Source of the DNA: Nocardiopsis potens DSM 45234
GTDB lineage: Bacteria; Actinomycetota; Actinomycetes; Streptosporangiales; Streptosporangiaceae
Reading direction: 5' to 3'
NCBI RefSeq assembly: GCF_000341105.1
Contig: NZ_ANBB01000062.1
Span: 1-64,000, forward strand
DNA length: 64,000 nt
The translations under genes were made by a program, and so were the position numbers. Positions 7,027-16,036 of this stretch are shown one piece after another. How positions within the stretch are numbered: the first letter of the stretch is position 1; each line of letters begins with the position of its first letter. The notes beneath the pieces are model-generated. The model searched no databases, was not told the origin of the DNA, and saw only the letters and a list, made by a program, of their open reading frames with translations.

Positions 7027-10000
7027 TCAGTCGACCTCGGCCGGCGACTCCTCGCGCTCCCCGCGCTCCTCGTCCTTGGCGTGCCTGCCGGCGTGCTCCC
7101 GGCGGGCGTCGGCCAGCGCGGCCTCCCGCTTGGCGGCGCGCCGCTTGGCGCGGCGCTCCTTGCGGCCCTCCGCCATGGTGTAGAGCACCGGCACCAGGAT
7201 CAGCGTGAGCAGCGTCGAGGTGAACAGGCCGCCGATGACCACCAGCGCCAGCGGCTGCGAGACGAACGCCCCGCCGCCGGTGATGCCCAGCGCCATCGGG
7301 GTCAGCGCGCCCATGGTGGCCAGCGCGGTCATCAGGATCGGGCGCAGCCGGTGCCGCGAGCCCTCCACGACCGCCTCGCGCAGCTCCATCCCCTGCGCCC
7401 GGTACTGGTTGACCAGGTCGATCAGGACGATGGCGTTGGTGACCACGACGCCGATCAGCATCAGCAGGCCGATCATCGCCGGCAGGCCCAGCGGCTGGCC
7501 GGTGAGCATCAGCAGGCCGAGCGAGCCGGTGGCCGCGAACGGGATCGACACCAGCAGGATGAACGGCTGGATCAGGCTCTTGAAGGTGGCCACCATGATC
7601 AGGTAGACGATGACCACCGCGGCCAGCATGGCCAGCCCGAGCTGCCCGAAGGCCTCGGTCTGGTCGGCGCTGACGCCGCCGATCTCGGCGCTCGCGCCCT
7701 CCGGCAGGTCCAGCCGGTCCAGCGCCTGGGTGAGCTCCGCGCTGACCTTGCCGAGGTCGTCGGCGGTCGGCGAGGCGGACACGGTCGCGCTGGTCACGCC
7801 GCCGGTGCGGTGCAGCTCCGGCGCCTGCATGACCTCTTCGACGTCGGCCACCTCGGACAGCTCGACGGTGCCGCCGGCCGGCGCGGCGATCTCCAGGTCC
7901 TCCAGCTCGGCCACGGTCTCCGGGCGGTCCTCCACCCGGACCACCATGTCCCGCTGCCGGTTCTCGACGGTGGCGGTGCCGACCGTCGCGCCCTGGAAGG
8001 CGTCGCTGACCGCCTGGCCGATCTGCCCCTCGGTGAGGCCCTCCTCGGCGGCGGCCTCGCCGTCGACCCGCACCTCCAGCGCGGGCATCTCGGCGGCGAT
8101 GCTGTTCTGCACGTCGGCGGCGCCGTCAATGCCGGCGACGGCCTCCTCGACCTGGCCGGCGGCCTCCTTGAGGGTCTCCGGGTCGTCCGCGGTGACCTCG
8201 ACCTCCAGCCCGGCGGTGCCGCCGGCGTCGGCCAGCGCCACCTCGGAGTCGGTGTCGATCTCGGTGAAGGCCTGGCGCAGCTTCTCCTTGTAGACCTCCT
8301 GGTCGCCCTCGGGGTCGGTGGTGATGGTGTACTGCGTGGCGCCGGCGCCGCCGCCCATCATCGCCGCCATCGGGTCGCCCCCGCCGACCGAGGCCTGGTA
8401 GGACTCGACCCAGGAGAGGCCTTCCAGCTTCTTCTCGACCTTCGCCGCCTCGGCGTCGGCCTCCTCCACCGAGGTGCCGACCGGCAGCTCCTGGGTGGCC
8501 TGGTAGGTGTTCTGCCCCTGGTCGCCGAGGAAGTTGGTCTTCAGCAGCGGGCTGAACGCCATCCCGACGGTGCCGATGAGCAGCACCAGCGACGCGGCCA
8601 GGGTGAGGAAGCGGTGCCGGGTCGCCCAGCGGATCACCGGCATGTAGGCGCGGGCGAGCGGCGCGTTGAGCTCGCGCCGGTTCTCCTCGGCGCGGACCCG
8701 CTCGGCCTCCTCCGGCGGGACCGGGCTGGTCTTCATGAACCAGTAGGCCAGCACCGGGATGATGGTCAGCGAGACCAGCAGCGAGACGGCCAGCGCCAGG
8801 CTGACGGTGACCGCGAACGGCCGGAACAGCTCGCCGACCATGCCGCCGACGAAGCCGACCGGAAGGAAGACCGCGATGGTGGTCAGCGTGGAGGAGGTGA
8901 TCGCGACGGAGACCTCCTTGACGCCGGTGAAGACCGCGGTGAACTTGTCCTCGCCGTAGCCGAGGTGCCGCTTGATGTTCTCCAGCACCACGATGGAGTC
9001 GTCGACCACCCGGCCGATGGAGACCGTGATCGCGCCCAGGGTCAGGATGTTCAGGCTGTAGTCGAACACCTGCATGCCGATCATGGTGATCAGCAGGGAC
9101 ACCGGGATGGAGACCGCGGAGACCAGGGTGGAGCGGACCGACAGCAGGAAGACCAGGATGACGGCGACCGCGGCGATCAGGCCGAGCCCGCCCTCCTCCA
9201 GCATCGCGACGATGGAGTCGTTGATGTAGGGCGCCTGGTCGAACACGACGGTGATGTCGCCGTCCTCGCCGAGCATCGGCTTGAGGTCGTCCAGCTTCTC
9301 CTGGACCTCCTCGGAGATCTCGACGGTGTTGCCCTCGGGCGTCTTGGTGATCATCACGCCGAGGCTGGGGTCGCCGTCGGTCCGGGTGATGGTGGTGCTC
9401 TCGTCCTGGACCAGCTCGACGTCGGCGACCTCGGAGAGCCGGACCGGCTCCGGTGCGGCCGGGGCCGCCCCCGGGAGGCCGGCCGCGCCCGCGGCGCCGC
9501 CCTGGGCGCCCGCGGCGCCGGCGGGCATCAGCCAGATGTCCTCGACGTCCTCCAGCGACTCCAGCTTGCCGCCGGTGGTCACGGTGAGGGTGCGGCCGTC
9601 CTCGGTGATGTCGCCGCCCGGCGACATCACGCCGCTGGACTGCAGCGCGGTGGTGAGGTCGGCGGAGGTCAGCCCGGCGTCGGCCAGCTCGTCCTCGTCC
9701 GGGGTGATGGTGACCTTGGAGTCCACCACGCCGGTGAGCAGCGCGGCGCGCACCCCGTCGATCGATTCCAGCTCCGGGATGACCTGCTCGCGCAGCGGTT
9801 CGGCGAGCGCCTGGGCGTCGCCGTCACCGGCGCCGGCGGCGAGCATCACCACCGGCATGTCGTCCATGCTGAACGACTGCACGGTGGGGTCGACGTCGTC
9901 GGGCAGCGCGGCCTGCGCCTGGTCGACCGCCTTCTGCACGTCGCGCACCACGTCGTCGGTGCTGTCGCCGTAGTCGAACTCGGCGACCACCTGGGCGCTG

Positions 10001-10263
10001 CCGGTGGAGGAGGTGGAGCTGTAGGAGGTGATGCCGGCGACGCCCTTGACCGCCTGCTCCAGCGGCTCGGTCACCTCATCCTCGATGACCTGCGGCGACG
10101 CCCCCTGGTACTGGGCGCCGACCATGACCATCGGCAGCTCCATCGAGGGCATCAGCTCGCGCTTGGCCGATCCGGCCGCGATCACGCCGAAGACCAGCGC
10201 CGACAGCGTGATGAGCAGGATGAGCGCGCGGTTGCCCAGGGAGATCTTGGCGAGCCGGTTCAC
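7027..10263 (-). CDS. Efflux RND transporter permease (HAE1/AcrB-like), stand-alone
   Basis: Inner-membrane proton-driven pump of about 1078 residues. It begins with TM1 (ALILLITLSALVFGVIAA), then a large extracellular loop, a membrane block with VAVILVFLL and the TM4-like GAITVSIGRVVDDSIVVLENI motif whose Asp pair serves proton transfer. A second half repeats loop plus membrane block (VIVYLIMVATFKSL, LPAMIGLLMLIGVVVTNAIVLID). The C-terminus is charged. GTG 10263 is preferred because GCGGAGG precedes it; an upstream ORF extension is not coding-like. No membrane-fusion or outer-membrane partner is present, as expected for a monoderm SwrC-like pump. Three 11-bp-spaced TGTCAG repeats lie about 260 bases upstream. 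Confidence 0.88.
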   Translation of the reverse strand: MNRLAKISLGNRALILLITLSALVFGVIAAGSAKRELMPSMELPMVMVGAQYQGASPQVIEDEVTEPLEQAVKGVAGITSYSSTSSTGSAQVVAEFDYGDSTDDVVRDVQKAVDQAQAALPDDVDPTVQSFSMDDMPVVMLAAGAGDGDAQALAEPLREQVIPELESIDGVRAALLTGVVDSKVTITPDEDELADAGLTSADLTTALQSSGVMSPGGDITEDGRTLTVTTGGKLESLEDVEDIWLMPAGAAGAQGGAAGAAGLPGAAPAAPEPVRLSEVADVELVQDESTTITRTDGDPSLGVMITKTPEGNTVEISEEVQEKLDDLKPMLGEDGDITVVFDQAPYINDSIVAMLEEGGLGLIAAVAVILVFLLSVRSTLVSAVSIPVSLLITMIGMQVFDYSLNILTLGAITVSIGRVVDDSIVVLENIKRHLGYGEDKFTAVFTGVKEVSVAITSSTLTTIAVFLPVGFVGGMVGELFRPFAVTVSLALAVSLLVSLTIIPVLAYWFMKTSPVPPEEAERVRAEENRRELNAPLARAYMPVIRWATRHRFLTLAASLVLLIGTVGMAFSPLLKTNFLGDQGQNTYQATQELPVGTSVEEADAEAAKVEKKLEGLSWVESYQASVGGGDPMAAMMGGGAGATQYTITTDPEGDQEVYKEKLRQAFTEIDTDSEVALADAGGTAGLEVEVTADDPETLKEAAGQVEEAVAGIDGAADVQNSIAAEMPALEVRVDGEAAAEEGLTEGQIGQAVSDAFQGATVGTATVENRQRDMVVRVEDRPETVAELEDLEIAAPAGGTVELSEVADVEEVMQAPELHRTGGVTSATVSASPTADDLGKVSAELTQALDRLDLPEGASAEIGGVSADQTEAFGQLGLAMLAAVVIVYLIMVATFKSLIQPFILLVSIPFAATGSLGLLMLTGQPLGLPAMIGLLMLIGVVVTNAIVLIDLVNQYRAQGMELREAVVEGSRHRLRPILMTALATMGALTPMALGITGGGAFVSQPLALVVIGGLFTSTLLTLILVPVLYTMAEGRKERRAKRRAAKREAALADARREHAGRHAKDEERGEREESPAEVD

Positions 10264-10525
10264 CGCGCGCCTCCGCTCCGGGTCGCGCCCGGTGCCGGGC
10301 GGTGGCCTGGGTGGTCGCCAAGGGGATTCTTGGCAGATGTGGACATCAGGGGCGTACTCCTCGAAGGAATGGATCGCGCTGCGGTCGGCGCCGCCGCTGA
10401 GGGCGGCGCGAAGTCGGTCCCCCCGCGAGCAGAGACGGGGCGCGGGGTCGTTACCGGGCACGCAAAACACACGATACTTCGCGTCTCACCGCGAGGGCAG
10501 ACGAGTAGGCCCGAATTCAGGGTGC

Positions 10526-10553
10526 TGTCAGGGGTCTGTCAGTGGAATGTCAG
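10526..10553. promoter_or_regulatory. Three TGTCAG direct repeats with exact 11-bp period
   Basis: TGTCAG occurs at 10526-10531, 10537-10542 and 10548-10553; the first two are CTGTCAG. An 11-base period of CTGTCA-type heptamers is the geometry bound by OmpR/PhoB-family response regulators (the enterobacterial Pho box is CTGTCAT at 11-base spacing). The nearest downstream gene in the minus direction is the RND pump. Confidence 0.6.
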
Positions 10554-10573
10554 GGCGGCCGCTAGCGGCCGCC
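10554..10573. terminator. 20-bp perfect palindrome after the ArsR gene
   Basis: GGCGGCCGCTAGCGGCCGCC reads the same on both strands with no spacer. It lies about 150 bases past the ArsR stop and directly abuts the TGTCAG repeats, so it may terminate arsR or be part of the same control region. Confidence 0.35.
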
Positions 10574-10727
10574 GCGGAACGCGGCGGAGCAGCGGTGCGT
10601 CCGGGGCGGTGCCCGCACGGGGCCGCCCAGGGCCGCTCGGCGGGGGGCGGCGCCGCGGCACGGCGCGGTCCGGTGCGGCGCGGTGCGCCGGTCCGCGCGG
10701 CCGGGCCCGCCGGGACCGGGGGTCCGG

Positions 10728-11066
10728 TCAGCCGGCCGCGACCGGGGTGCTCTCCCCCGGCGGCACGTGCTCCTGGGCGACCCCCCAGACCACGCCGAGC
10801 AGGTCCTCCAGCGCGTGCGCGAGGGAGGCGTCGACCAGCTCGTAGCTGACCTGGCGGCCCTGCTGGCGGCCGTTGACCAGGCCGCATTCGCGCAGGCAGG
10901 CAAGGTGATTCGAAACATTCTGCCGGGTAAGACCCAACTGGTCCGCCAGCTTGGCCGGGTGGCCCGGCCCGTCCAGCAGGGCCAGCAGCAGCCGGCACCG
11001 CGTGGGGTCGGCGAGCGCCCGCCCGAGGCGCTGGATGGCGGACAGGCGCTGCTCCGAGGTCAACAT
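10728..11066 (-). CDS. ArsR/SmtB-family metal sensor, CmtR-like
   Basis: Winged-helix repressor of 112 residues that would release DNA when it binds a metal. It aligns with mycobacterial CmtR from the first residues (MLTSEQRL, LGRALADPTRCRLLLALLDG, LGLTRQNVSNHLACLRECGLV), which is why I start at ATG 11066 rather than 11075. Cys24, Cys57 and Cys61 fall at CmtR numbering; Cys57 and Cys61 are CmtR's Cd/Pb ligands. The third CmtR ligand, Cys102 in the tail, is absent and His100 lies nearby. It is divergent from a CDF exporter, its likely target, with a dyad between them. Confidence 0.85.
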   Translation of the reverse strand: MLTSEQRLSAIQRLGRALADPTRCRLLLALLDGPGHPAKLADQLGLTRQNVSNHLACLRECGLVNGRQQGRQVSYELVDASLAHALEDLLGVVWGVAQEHVPPGESTPVAAG

Positions 11067-11089
11067 GATAACCATTGTACATTGTTTGC

Positions 11090-11115
11090 TTTATAGACAG
11101 TCTTCGCTGTATAAA
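11090..11115. promoter_or_regulatory. AT-rich dyad between metal sensor and CDF exporter
   Basis: TTTATAGACAG faces CTGTATAAA, an imperfect inverted repeat in an unusually AT-rich 100-base divergent spacer. It is the obvious candidate operator for the CmtR-like repressor, controlling both its own gene and the exporter. Confidence 0.55.
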
Positions 11116-11181
11116 CAGTGACGACTGAACTGTTCTCGTGCCGTTCCGCGCCGGCCGACGTCGTTTCCTCGGGAGGATTCC

Positions 11182-12099
11182 ATGGGAGTCGGACATGGCC
11201 ACGGCCACCCGCCGGCCACGGCGGGCGCCGCCTACCGCGGCAGACTGGCCGTCGTCCTCGGCCTGATGCTGGCCGTGGCGGTCGTCCAGGTCACCGGTGC
11301 CGCGTTCTCCGGCAGCCTGGCCCTGCTCGCCGACGCCGGGCACACCGTCACCGACTCCGCGGGCGTGATGCTCGCGCTGTTCGCGGTCTGGATCGCCGGG
11401 CGGCCGCCGAACCCGAAGCGCACCTTCGGCCTGCAGCGCGCCGAGGTGCTGGCCGCCGCGGCCAACGCGCTCCTGCTCTTCCTGCTGTGCGCGTTCATCG
11501 CCTACGAGGCGATCGAGCGGCTCACCGAGCCGCGGCACGTGGCCGGCCCCTGGGTGGTCGCGGTCGCCGCCTTCGGCCTGGCCGCCAACATCGTCGCGCT
11601 GCTCATCCTCCGCTCCGGCCAGCAGGAGAGCATCAACGTGCGCGGCGCCTACCTGGAGGTCCTCGGCGACGCACTGGCCTCGGTCGGGGTGATCATCGGC
11701 GGCGCCGTCATCTGGCTCACCGGCTGGTCCCAGGTGGACACCGCGGTCTCGCTGATCATCCTGGCGATCATCGTCCCGCGCGCCTGGGGACTGCTCCGCG
11801 AAGCGGTGCACGTCCTGCTGGAGGCCACCCCGCGCGGGGTGGACCTGGACGAGGTGCGCACGCACATCCTGCGCGAACCCGGCGTCATCGACGTGCACGA
11901 CCTGCACGCCTGGACCATCACCTCGGGCGTTCCGGTGCTCTCCGCGCACGTCGTCGTCGAGGAGGGGCACCTGGAGCACAGCGGCCGGATGCTCGACCGG
12001 CTGCACGCCTGCCTGGACGGCCACTTCGACGTGGAGCACTCCACCCTCCAGCTGGAGCCGGCCGGCCACGCCGAACACGAGGGCGCCCGGCACCACTGA
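11182..12099 (+). CDS. Cation diffusion facilitator (CzcD/ZitB-type) metal exporter
   Basis: Six-helix proton/metal antiporter of 305 residues that expels zinc, cadmium or a similar divalent ion. It has an N-terminal HGHGH metal loop, the transport site in TM2 (LLADAGHTVTD) and the paired TM5 site (YLEVLGDALASVG). A cytoplasmic C-terminal domain follows with VDLDEVRTHI and DVHDLHAWTI. The tail is His-rich (HAEHEGARHH). GGGAGGA precedes the ATG. It is divergent from the CmtR-like sensor, which probably regulates it, and is followed by a large palindromic terminator. Confidence 0.92.
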   Translation: MGVGHGHGHPPATAGAAYRGRLAVVLGLMLAVAVVQVTGAAFSGSLALLADAGHTVTDSAGVMLALFAVWIAGRPPNPKRTFGLQRAEVLAAAANALLLFLLCAFIAYEAIERLTEPRHVAGPWVVAVAAFGLAANIVALLILRSGQQESINVRGAYLEVLGDALASVGVIIGGAVIWLTGWSQVDTAVSLIILAIIVPRAWGLLREAVHVLLEATPRGVDLDEVRTHILREPGVIDVHDLHAWTITSGVPVLSAHVVVEEGHLEHSGRMLDRLHACLDGHFDVEHSTLQLEPAGHAEHEGARHH

Positions 12100-12436
12100 G
12101 CCCCGCCCCGCATGGTGGCCTCGGCGCCGCGGCCCTGCCGGAGCGCTCCGGCAGGGCCGCGGCGCCACGGTCGCCGTGCGCGTGGGGGGCTCCCGCCGGC
12201 GCGGTGGAGGTCCGATGGTCCGACCCCACCGATCCGGGAGTATCCTCGGACCCGCTGAACAGCGGCTGAGCTCGCATCCCGCGGTCCCCGGACCGGGATC
12301 CGGCGGTTCCGGCCCCGGCCTCCGCCGGGCCCGCGGAGGACCGTGGGACCCTGGGTTCCGTCGGGCGCCGCGGCGTGCCCGGCCACCGGTGCCCCGGCAC
12401 CGGAACCGCCACCGGACCGTGCAGGGGGAGCGCTCC
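12100..12436. other. Intergenic region CDF exporter / nhaA
   Basis: About 337 bases. The left part holds the 44-bp palindrome. The rest, up to GGGGGAG at 12424-12430, should contain the nhaA promoter, but I see no clear -10/-35 pair. An in-frame upstream extension of nhaA is not coding-like. Confidence 0.4.
12123..12166. terminator. 44-bp perfect palindrome after the CDF gene
   Basis: Two 22-base arms (12123-12144 and 12145-12166) pair perfectly with no spacer; the outer part reads GGCGCCGCGGCCCTGCC. It lies 24 bases past the CDF stop, in a terminator position, with no T-run. Confidence 0.7.
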
Positions 12437-13693
12437 ATGACCATCGAACGCCGCGGCCTGAGAGGCCTCGCGGACTGGCTCCGCGAGGACGTCGTCGCAG
12501 GATTCCTGCTGATCGCCGGGGCCGCGGTCGCGCTGGTGTGGGCCAACTCCCCGGCCGGCGCCGGCTACGAGGCGCTGCGCGGGTTCACCTTCGGCCCGGC
12601 CGCCCTGCACCTGGAGCTGTCCGTGCAGGCCTGGGCCTCCGACGCGCTGCTGGCGGTGTTCTTCTTCGTCGTCGGCAACGAGCTCAAGCAGGAGTTCGTC
12701 CACGGCGAACTGCGCAACCCCCGGCGCGCGGTGCTGCCGATCGTCGCCGCGCTGGCCGGCATGGCGGTGCCCGCCGTCATCTACACCCTGGTGAACCTGC
12801 ACCGCCCGGAGGCCCTGCACGGCTGGGGCATCCCGATGGCCACCGACATCGCCTTCGCCGTCGCCATCCTCGCGGTGATCGGCCGCTACCTCCCGCCCGC
12901 GCTGCGCACCTTCCTGCTCACCCTGGCCATCGTGGACGACCTGGGCGCGATCGTGGTCATCGCGGTCTTCTACACCGACCACGTGTCGTTCGCCCCGCTG
13001 CTCGGCGCGATCGCGCTGCTCGCCGTCTTCGGCTACCTGCAGCGCGGCCGCGGGCTCGCCGCCCGGTTGAACGCCTCCGCGCTGCCCAACTGGGCGGTCT
13101 ACCTCCCGCTGGCCGCGGCGACCTGGACGCTGCTGCACGCCAGCGGGGTGCACGCCACCATCGCGGGCGTCGCGATGGGCCTGCTGATGCGGACCGTCCC
13201 GCTCGACGGCGAGACGCAGAGCCCGTCCCACGCGGTGGAGCACGCCATCCGCCCGTGGAGCAACGCCGTGGTGCTGCCGGTGTTCGCGCTGATGTCGGCC
13301 GGCGTGGTGTTCACCGGCTTCGACACCATCCTCTCCGACAGCGCGGCGGTCGGCGTCATCCTCGGCCTGGTCGTCGGCAAGCTGGTCGGCATCTTCGGCG
13401 GCTCCTGGCTCACCACCAAGCTGACCTCGGCGGAGCTGAGCCCCTCGCTGCACTGGATCGACATCGCCGGGATGGCGCTGCTGGCCGGGATCGGCTTCAC
13501 CGTCTCGCTGCTGATCACCGAGCTCTCCTTCACCGACCTGCAGATGGTGGAGGACGCCAAGTCCGGGGTGATCATCGCCTCGCTGCTGGCGACCGCGCTC
13601 TCCGCGGTCGTGCTCGGCATCCGCAGCGCCCACTACCGCAAGCACGGCCTGCCCGTCCGCGAACCCGAGCCGGGGACCGGGACCCCGGACTGA
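12437..13693 (+). CDS. nhaA: Na+/H+ antiporter NhaA
   Basis: Membrane antiporter of 418 residues exchanging external protons for internal Na+ or Li+, for pH and salt homeostasis. Twelve hydrophobic segments can be followed. The ion-binding aspartates are in VDDLGAI (Asp167/Asp168, equivalent to E. coli 163/164), with Asp137 in ATDIAFA. The discontinuous helix AGIGFTVSLLITEL is also present. ATG 12437 is supported by GGGGGAG 6 bases upstream. It is followed in the same direction by the KtrB and KtrA genes, forming an ion-homeostasis cluster. Confidence 0.93.
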   Translation: MTIERRGLRGLADWLREDVVAGFLLIAGAAVALVWANSPAGAGYEALRGFTFGPAALHLELSVQAWASDALLAVFFFVVGNELKQEFVHGELRNPRRAVLPIVAALAGMAVPAVIYTLVNLHRPEALHGWGIPMATDIAFAVAILAVIGRYLPPALRTFLLTLAIVDDLGAIVVIAVFYTDHVSFAPLLGAIALLAVFGYLQRGRGLAARLNASALPNWAVYLPLAAATWTLLHASGVHATIAGVAMGLLMRTVPLDGETQSPSHAVEHAIRPWSNAVVLPVFALMSAGVVFTGFDTILSDSAAVGVILGLVVGKLVGIFGGSWLTTKLTSAELSPSLHWIDIAGMALLAGIGFTVSLLITELSFTDLQMVEDAKSGVIIASLLATALSAVVLGIRSAHYRKHGLPVREPEPGTGTPD

Positions 13694-13840
13694 CCCGCCC
13701 CCGGGCCGACACGGCCGCCGGAGCCGTGGCGGCCCGGGCGGGCACGCGGTTTCATGGTGGCGCGGAACCGCTCTCGACGCCCCTCCGTCGAACGCGGGCG
13801 GACAGCGGGGCGAGGACCAGGACGGAACGACGACGCGGAC

Positions 13841-15253
13841 ATGCAACGACGAACATCCGCCCTGCGCGGACTCCTCACCCGAGGCTCCCGGCGCCTGCGC
13901 CGCCCCCCGCAGAGCGCGCCCTCGCGCGGCCTGTGGCGGCGGCCGGCCAGCGTCTTCCTGCTGCTGATCATCATCGTCGACCTGATCGGCGCCGGCCTGC
14001 TGACCCTGCCCGCCGCGCACGCCGAGGGGCACGGGCTCGGCTTCACCGACGCGCTGTTCACCTCGACCTCGGCGCTCATGGTCTGCGGGCTGGCCGTGAT
14101 CGACCTGGGCGCCGACCTCTCCCTGTTCGGCCAGGTCGTGGTGCTGGTGCTGATCCAGGTCGGCGGCATCGGCATCATGGCGCTGGCCTCGCTGCTCGGC
14201 GTCGCGGTGCTGCACCGGTTCGGCCTGCGGATGCGGCTCACCCTGCAGACCGAGACCCGGATCATGCAGGTGGGCGACGTGCGCGGCCTGGTCCGCCGGA
14301 TCATCCTGGTCAGCCTGGCCTGCGAGGCGGTCGTCGCCCTGCTGCTCGCCCCGCGGCTCTGGCTGGTGCACGGCGAGGAGCTCCCGGACGCGCTGTACCT
14401 CGCGGTGTTCCACGCGATCTCGGCGTTCAACAACGCCGGCCTGGCGCTCTACCCGGACAGCCTGGTCCGGTTCGCCGCCGACCCGGTGATGCTGCCCGCG
14501 GTCGCGATCGCCTCCGTCATCGGCGGCCTGGGCTTCCCCGTGCTGCTGGAGCTCCGCCGGCACCTGCACCACCACCGCCGGTGGAGCCTGCACGCCAAGC
14601 TGACCCTCGTCACCACCGCGCTGCTCTACTTCGGCGGGGCGGCGGCGGTGACCCTGCTGGAGTGGACCAACCCCGCGACCCTGGGCGGGATGCCCTGGTG
14701 GCAGCGGGTGCTGGACGGCTCCTTCCACGGCGTGATGCCGCGCAGCGGCGGGTTCAACGTGGTCGACGTGGGCGCGATGAACGAGGCGACGCTGCTCGTC
14801 ATCATGATGCTGATGTTCGTCGGCGGCGGCAGCGCGGGGACCGCCGGCGGCATCAAGGTGGCCACCCTGGCCGTCATCTTCCTCGTCGTCTGGGCGGAGA
14901 TCCGCGGCCACCCCAACGTGCACGTGTTCGGCCGGAAGCTCGCCCCGGAGGTGATCCGCCAGTCGCTGAGCCTGCTCTTCCTCTCCATGACCGTGGTGGT
15001 GGCCTCCACCGTGCTGCTGCTCAGCACCACCCCCTTCGACCTGGTCCCGGTCATGTTCGAGGTCATCTCGGCCAGCGGCGTGGTGGGGCTGTCCACCGGG
15101 ATCACCGCCGACCTCCCGGCCTGGGCGCACGTCCTGCTGACCGTGCTGATGCTGGCCGGCCGGGTCGGCCCGGTCACCTTCGCCGCCGCGCTGGCCCTGC
15201 GGGAGCGGACCCGGCGCTACGACTTCCCGGTCTCCCGCCCCATCATCGGTTAG
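13841..15253 (+). CDS. TrkH/KtrB-family potassium uptake channel subunit
   Basis: Membrane pore subunit for K+ uptake. Four pore loops with selectivity-filter glycines are visible: TSTSALMVCGLAV, FHAISAFNNAGLAL, FHGVMPRSGGFNVV and EVISASGVVGLSTG. They are separated by the helix pairs of the SKT superfamily. The start is uncertain: ATG 13841 gives 470 residues, and ATG 13754 adds a basic, low-complexity leader; neither has a clear ribosome site. The KtrA subunit follows 49 bases later, so the two form an operon. Confidence 0.9.
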   Translation: MQRRTSALRGLLTRGSRRLRRPPQSAPSRGLWRRPASVFLLLIIIVDLIGAGLLTLPAAHAEGHGLGFTDALFTSTSALMVCGLAVIDLGADLSLFGQVVVLVLIQVGGIGIMALASLLGVAVLHRFGLRMRLTLQTETRIMQVGDVRGLVRRIILVSLACEAVVALLLAPRLWLVHGEELPDALYLAVFHAISAFNNAGLALYPDSLVRFAADPVMLPAVAIASVIGGLGFPVLLELRRHLHHHRRWSLHAKLTLVTTALLYFGGAAAVTLLEWTNPATLGGMPWWQRVLDGSFHGVMPRSGGFNVVDVGAMNEATLLVIMMLMFVGGGSAGTAGGIKVATLAVIFLVVWAEIRGHPNVHVFGRKLAPEVIRQSLSLLFLSMTVVVASTVLLLSTTPFDLVPVMFEVISASGVVGLSTGITADLPAWAHVLLTVLMLAGRVGPVTFAAALALRERTRRYDFPVSRPIIG

Positions 15254-15302
15254 AACAGCGCTCCGCCACCGCGCGGAGCCCGAAACCATAAGGAGTCCTC
15301 CG

Positions 15303-15971
15303 GTGCCCCGCAGCAAAACCGACGACAAGCGGGTCCTGGTCATCGGCCTGGGCCGGTTCGGCAGCTCACTCGCCCTGGAGCTGGTCGCGCACGGCTGGGA
15401 GGTGCTGGGCATGGACTCCAGCCCGCGCCTGGTCCAGACCTTCGCCGACTCGCTCACCCACACCGTCGTCGCCGACGCCACCGACGAGGAGGCCCTGCGC
15501 CAGGTCGACGCGCAGGACTTCAACCGGGCGGTGGTCGCCATCGGCACCCACCTGGAGGAGAGCATCCTGGCCACCTCGCTCCTGGTGGACATGGGCGTCC
15601 CGCACATCTGGGCGAAGGCGATCAGCCGCCGGCACGGCCGCATTCTGCAGCAGGTCGGCGCGCACCACGTGGTCCTGCCCGAGCACGACATGGGCGAGCG
15701 GGTGGCGCACCTGCTCTCCGGGCGGATGCTGGACTACGTCGAGATCGAGGAGGGCTTCGCGCTGGGCAAGACCCGGGCGCCCAACTCGCTCATCGGCAAG
15801 CGCCTCGGCGACACCCGGGTGCGGGCCCGGTACGGCATCACCGTGGTCAGCATCAAGCGGCACGGCGAGGAGTTCACCTACGCCACCGAGGACACAGTTC
15901 CGCAGAAGGGCGACGTGATCGTGGTCGCCGGGCGGACCTCGCACGTGGAGCGGTTCGCCGAGGTGAGCTGA
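15303..15971 (+). CDS. TrkA/KtrA-family potassium channel regulatory subunit
   Basis: Cytoplasmic RCK protein of 222 residues that gates the adjacent channel in response to bound nucleotides. An N-terminal Rossmann fold (VLVIGLGRFGSSLA, then acidic GMDSSPR at the end of strand 2) is followed by a TrkA-C domain (LIGKRLGDTRVRARYGITVVSIKR, VPQKGDVIVVAG). GTG 15303 has AAGGAG 6 bases upstream. Same operon as the channel gene. Confidence 0.93.
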   Translation: MPRSKTDDKRVLVIGLGRFGSSLALELVAHGWEVLGMDSSPRLVQTFADSLTHTVVADATDEEALRQVDAQDFNRAVVAIGTHLEESILATSLLVDMGVPHIWAKAISRRHGRILQQVGAHHVVLPEHDMGERVAHLLSGRMLDYVEIEEGFALGKTRAPNSLIGKRLGDTRVRARYGITVVSIKRHGEEFTYATEDTVPQKGDVIVVAGRTSHVERFAEVS

Positions 15972-16002
15972 GCTCCGGGGAATGCGGACGAACCGCACAA
16001 AT

Positions 16003-16017
16003 TGACAACCGTTTTCA
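16003..16017. promoter_or_regulatory. Zur box upstream of the zinc-binding lipoprotein gene
   Basis: TGACAACCGTTTTCA is a 7-1-7 dyad with a single mismatch and closely fits the actinobacterial Zur consensus TGAAAAnnnTTTTCA. It ends 19 bases before the start codon, where a repressor would block transcription or the ribosome site region. Confidence 0.75.
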
Positions 16018-16036
16018 TTTTCCCGATGATGGGTGC

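Larger units (their letters stand above)
10264..10727. other. Upstream region of the RND pump
   Basis: About 460 bases between the ArsR gene and the pump, both on the minus strand. No credible gene. It holds the TGTCAG direct repeats (10526-10553), a GC-rich palindrome (10554-10573) and then low-complexity GC sequence up to the ArsR stop. Confidence 0.5.

Noticed and set aside
6910-10845. Very long plus-strand ORF opposite the RND pump
   Set aside because: It is the antisense shadow of a high-GC gene: His/Gln/Asp/Arg-rich composition, no domains, and wrong codon-position bias.
13754-13840. N-terminal extension of the potassium channel subunit from ATG 13754
   Set aside because: Basic low-complexity leader without a ribosome site and not typical of the family; kept only as an alternative start.
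11918-15691. Minus-strand ORF of over 1200 codons across nhaA and the potassium channel genes
   Set aside because: Shadow of well-recognised plus-strand genes; composition is low-complexity.
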